Shown here in pieces: positions 5,617 through 5,717 of a DNA stretch of 5,717 bases. A program made the translations under genes and the position numbers. This DNA is from Clostridia bacterium (lineage in GTDB: Bacteria; Bacillota; Clostridia; Oscillospirales; Acutalibacteraceae). The stretch's first letter is position 1; each line of letters begins with the position of its first letter. Location of the stretch: contig JAFTCS010000231.1 of assembly GCA_017454565.1 (NCBI GenBank), positions 1 to 5,717 on the forward strand, read 5' to 3'. The notes under the pieces were generated by a model. It was given only the letters and a program-made list of their open reading frames with translations, did not search any database and was not told the origin of the DNA.

Positions 5617-5717
5617 TATTTTCTCCAGTGGTGCGGGAACTTATGTGAAAGTTAAAATTGAAAAGTTAAAAGTTAAAATTTTTCTCAAGCAGATTCATTC
5701 ATCTTTAAAATTTTTTC
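5617..5717. other. AT-rich region after the transporter gene, no clear terminator
   Basis: No gene is visible. It opens with TCTCCAGTGG (5622-5631), whose reverse complement occurs in the second hairpin block near 2458-2467, possibly a repeat remnant or chance. It continues with repeated GTTAAAA words and T-runs at 5678-5683 and 5711-5716. I found no GC-rich stem before either T-run, so the transporter's terminator is either weak or beyond the window. Confidence 0.5.
5651..5671 (-). repeat. AT-rich 21-mer, inverted partner of 310-330
   Basis: Matches the reverse complement of 310-330 at 20 of 21 positions (difference at 5657). The motif GTTAAAA recurs here at 5651, 5665 and 5672. Similar low-complexity AT spacers are, to my recollection, frequent in Ruminococcus intergenic DNA. 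Confidence 0.55.

Noticed and set aside
310..5671. The flanking inverted 21-mers as ends of a transposon
   Set aside because: No transposase or integrase gene lies between them, and no target-site duplication was identified; the sequence is low-complexity AT.
1..5717. CRISPR array, tRNA/rRNA genes, known defence systems
   Set aside because: No regularly spaced repeats with spacers, no tRNA-like cloverleaf or rRNA core sequence, and no nuclease, toxin or effector domains were recognised on either strand.

Overview
The window looks like chromosomal DNA from a Gram-positive gut or rumen Clostridia, most likely Ruminococcus or a close Oscillospiraceae relative. This is inferred from the strong AGGAGG-type ribosome binding sites, two TTG start codons, moderate GC coding DNA, and intergenic spacers full of GC-rich hairpins followed by AT-rich 'gttaaaa/ttttaac' tracts. 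No marker gene fixes the species. All four credible genes lie on the + strand.

Layout. Positions 1-376 contain no credible gene: a block of six short hairpins (47-262) is followed by an AT-rich stretch. Gene 1 (377-1453) encodes a 358-residue protein of unknown function with an N-terminal zinc ribbon, a TPR-like segment, a long charged helical region and a compact C-terminal domain. The spacer 1454-1612 holds a clear sigma-A type promoter. It drives a two-gene unit: a 121-residue DUF4234-type membrane protein (1613-1978) and, five bases later, a 130-residue DUF2752-type membrane protein (1984-2376, TTG start, no visible Shine-Dalgarno). A second hairpin block (2375-2505) starts inside the stop codon of the DUF2752 gene and carries a near-copy of one element of the first block. 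A strong extended -10 promoter (2579-2607) then precedes a large MacB-type ABC transporter (2665-5616, TTG start, 983 residues) that fuses the ATPase to an FtsX-like permease. The last 100 bases are AT-rich, show no convincing terminator, and include an inverted near-copy of the AT-rich sequence found upstream of gene 1.

How the genes may work together. The DUF4234 and DUF2752 genes are almost certainly co-transcribed and both act in the membrane. The ABC transporter has its own promoter and probably works alone as a mechanotransmission-type exporter or lipoprotein/envelope machine; no adaptor protein, two-component system or cargo gene is visible. Gene 1 has no demonstrated link to the others. 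No mobile element, CRISPR array, tRNA, rRNA or established defence system is visible. The features most worth a second look are the paired hairpin blocks, the two-gene small membrane-protein unit, and the oversized extracytoplasmic domain of the transporter with its Ser/Gln/Ala/Thr-rich, internally repeated insert.
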